DNA of 7,301 bases, from assembly GCA_023265735.1 (NCBI GenBank), contig JAHFSN010000091.1:1-7301 (forward strand), in the 5' to 3' direction. Position 1 is the stretch's first letter. The number at the start of each line of letters is the position of its first letter. The notes beneath the pieces were generated by a model that was not told the DNA's origin, did no database searches, and saw nothing but the letters and a program-made list of their open reading frames with translations. This stretch comes from Spirochaetaceae bacterium (GTDB lineage Bacteria; Spirochaetota; Spirochaetia; JABEVK01). Of the stretch, positions 6,692 to 7,301 are shown piece after piece. The position numbers and the translations under genes were made by a program.

Positions 6692-6797
6692 GATCTCGTC
6701 CTTTTGGCTTCGCCTCGCGTCGCTGGCCGTCCTCGGCGTACACACAGTACGCCTGCGGGGTCCAGTGGCGCTCGGCTTTGCCAAAAGAACGATCTCC
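6691..6797. repeat. Large imperfect palindrome at the operon end (REP/MITE-like)
   Basis: Two arms, 6696-6741 and 6747-6792, of equal length (46 nt) flank a 5-nt loop ACACA. By hand count 32 of 46 positions are complementary, and four more pair as G-U in RNA. The tip GGCGTAC/GTACGCC (6735-6741 and 6747-6753) is perfect. The base TCGTCCTTTTGGC against GCCAAAAGAACGA has one mismatch in 13. Matching bases continue weakly outward to 6691 and 6797, which touches the last base of the NUDIX stop codon. There is no T-tract, so termination would not be of the classical type; a mobile-derived intergenic palindrome that also protects or ends the mRNA is more likely. No transposase or RAYT gene is in the window. 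Confidence 0.7.
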
Positions 6798-6814
6798 GTC
6801 GCCCGAGCTCCGTG

Positions 6815-6989
6815 GGCTTCGCTTCGCTCGCCGGCGGGTTCGGGGCTATCGAGGCGGCATTGCTTCGCTCGCCGGGGGGTTCGGGGCTGTGGAGGGAGAG
6901 TTGGGGGCTTTGCTTCGCTCGCCTGTGGGTTTGGGGCTGTGATTGAGGGGGAGTTGACGGCTTCGCTTCGCTCGCCGGGGGAGGGGGCT
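6815..6989 (+). repeat. Four degenerate direct copies of a 33-nt GC-rich unit
   Basis: Copies lie at 6815-6847, 6856-6888, 6906-6938 (33 nt each) and 6959-6989 (31 nt). All share GCTTCGCTCGCC, and the first and last have the fuller GGCTTCGCTTCGCTCGCC; each ends in GGGGCT or GGGGGCT after a G-rich middle. Start-to-start distances are 41, 50 and 53 nt, with unrelated spacers of 8, 17 and 20 nt, so this is neither a simple tandem nor a CRISPR array. A related GGCTTCGCCTCGC occurs in the left arm of the adjacent palindrome (6706-6718). Together the palindrome and these copies fill most of the 314-bp gap 6692-7005, which otherwise shows no gene. Confidence 0.7.
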
Positions 6990-7005
6990 TGTGGGAGGTG
7001 GGACG

Positions 7006-7301
7006 ATGAATGAGGACGCGGCGGGCGATTCGAAACGGCGGATTTCTCAGATGGTCTTTGGCAGCGTGTATCCCCTCTACGTGAAGAAGGCGGAACGGAA
7101 GGGGCGGTCACGCGACGAGGTGGATCAGGTCATCTTTTGGCTGACGGGGTACGACGCGGAGTCACTCCGGCAGCAGATCGATCAGCCATCGGATTTTGAA
7201 ACGTTCTTCCGGGAGGCTCCCCTGGTGAATCCCAACGCTTCAAAGATTACGGGCCGAATCTGCGGGATCCGGGTCGAGGACATCGAGGACCCCCTGGTCC
7301 A
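7006..7301 (+). CDS. DUF2200 family protein, N-terminal part (cut by window edge)
   Basis: The first 98 residues of a protein that matches the DUF2200 family from memory, usually about 110-125 residues, so about four fifths is present. Recognisable blocks are RRISQMVFGSVYPLYVKKAE (11-30), KGRSRDEVDQVIFWLTGYD (32-50), FETFFREAP (64-72) and NPNASKITGRICGIRVEDIE (75-94). Family members are small, soluble, probably cytoplasmic, with no established biochemical function; none is assigned here. The start is ATG 7006, with GGAGG at 6994-6998 and a 7-nt gap; no signal peptide. It lies beyond the repeat cluster, 314 bp after the NUDIX gene, so it is probably an independent transcription unit. Its codons (TCG AAA CGG CGG ATT TCT CAG) look less GC-extreme than those of the operon, which could mean a different history. 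Confidence 0.88.
   Translation, partial: MNEDAAGDSKRRISQMVFGSVYPLYVKKAERKGRSRDEVDQVIFWLTGYDAESLRQQIDQPSDFETFFREAPLVNPNASKITGRICGIRVEDIEDPLV

Noticed and set aside
6954..6982. TTGACG at 6954-6959 as a -35 box for the DUF2200 gene
   Set aside because: The position 17 bp downstream is GC-only sequence with no -10 resemblance.
6815..6989. CRISPR array
   Set aside because: Repeats are degenerate, spacers vary from 8 to 20 nt and are too short, and no cas gene is present.
6704..7013. Two small plus-strand frames in the repeat region
   Set aside because: Their products are only translations of the GC-rich repeats (SLRSPA-type runs); no ribosome binding site or domain.
6011..7111. Minus-strand open frame of 366 codons
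   Set aside because: It runs through the NUDIX gene and the repeat cluster antisense, has low-complexity sequence and no domain.

Overview
The window comes from a high-GC, diderm (Gram-negative type) bacterium. Three of the genes encode exported envelope proteins: a lipoprotein, a LysM peptidoglycan lytic enzyme and a secreted protein of unknown family. A fourth, the TPR-like protein, has a signal peptide or membrane anchor. A phylum cannot be fixed from the sequence alone. The type of gene content and the cadherin-like/NHL lipoprotein would fit an Acidobacteriota (for example Holophagae-like) or high-GC spirochaete-like genome, but this is a guess.

Layout. Positions 1-609 (minus strand) hold the N-terminal 203 residues of NADP-type isocitrate dehydrogenase (icd), with a strong Shine-Dalgarno and a plausible sigma70-type promoter. 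A 166-bp divergent intergenic region with inverted repeats separates it from a 677-residue lipoprotein (776-2809, plus strand). This lipoprotein has four tandem cadherin-like/DUF5018-like beta-sandwich repeats followed by a C-terminal NHL-type beta-propeller. A short spacer follows, containing a stem-loop and an extended -10 promoter whose predicted start point falls almost on the next ATG. It drives a tight four-gene plus-strand operon (2883-6691): a TPR-like exported or anchored protein with a conserved aromatic C-terminus, an MltD-like lytic transglycosylase with a LysM domain, a secreted protein of unknown family, and a NUDIX hydrolase of the ADP-ribose pyrophosphatase type. Gaps are 2 bp or the genes overlap, so they are probably co-transcribed and translationally coupled.

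The 314-bp region 6692-7005 carries no credible gene. It holds a large imperfect palindrome (two arms of about 46-51 nt around a 5-nt loop) right at the NUDIX stop codon, then four degenerate direct copies of a 33-nt GC-rich unit built on GCTTCGCTCGCC. A DUF2200-family gene starts at 7006 with a good ribosome binding site and runs off the window.

How it fits together: the operon looks like an envelope/peptidoglycan maintenance module (lytic enzyme plus two exported accessory proteins) ending in a nucleotide house-cleaning enzyme. The role of the two unnamed proteins is inferred only from signal peptides and neighbourhood. I see no defence system, CRISPR array, tRNA, rRNA, integrase or transposase. 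The least ordinary items are the near-leaderless operon promoter, the palindrome plus repeat cluster, and the two unassigned operon proteins.
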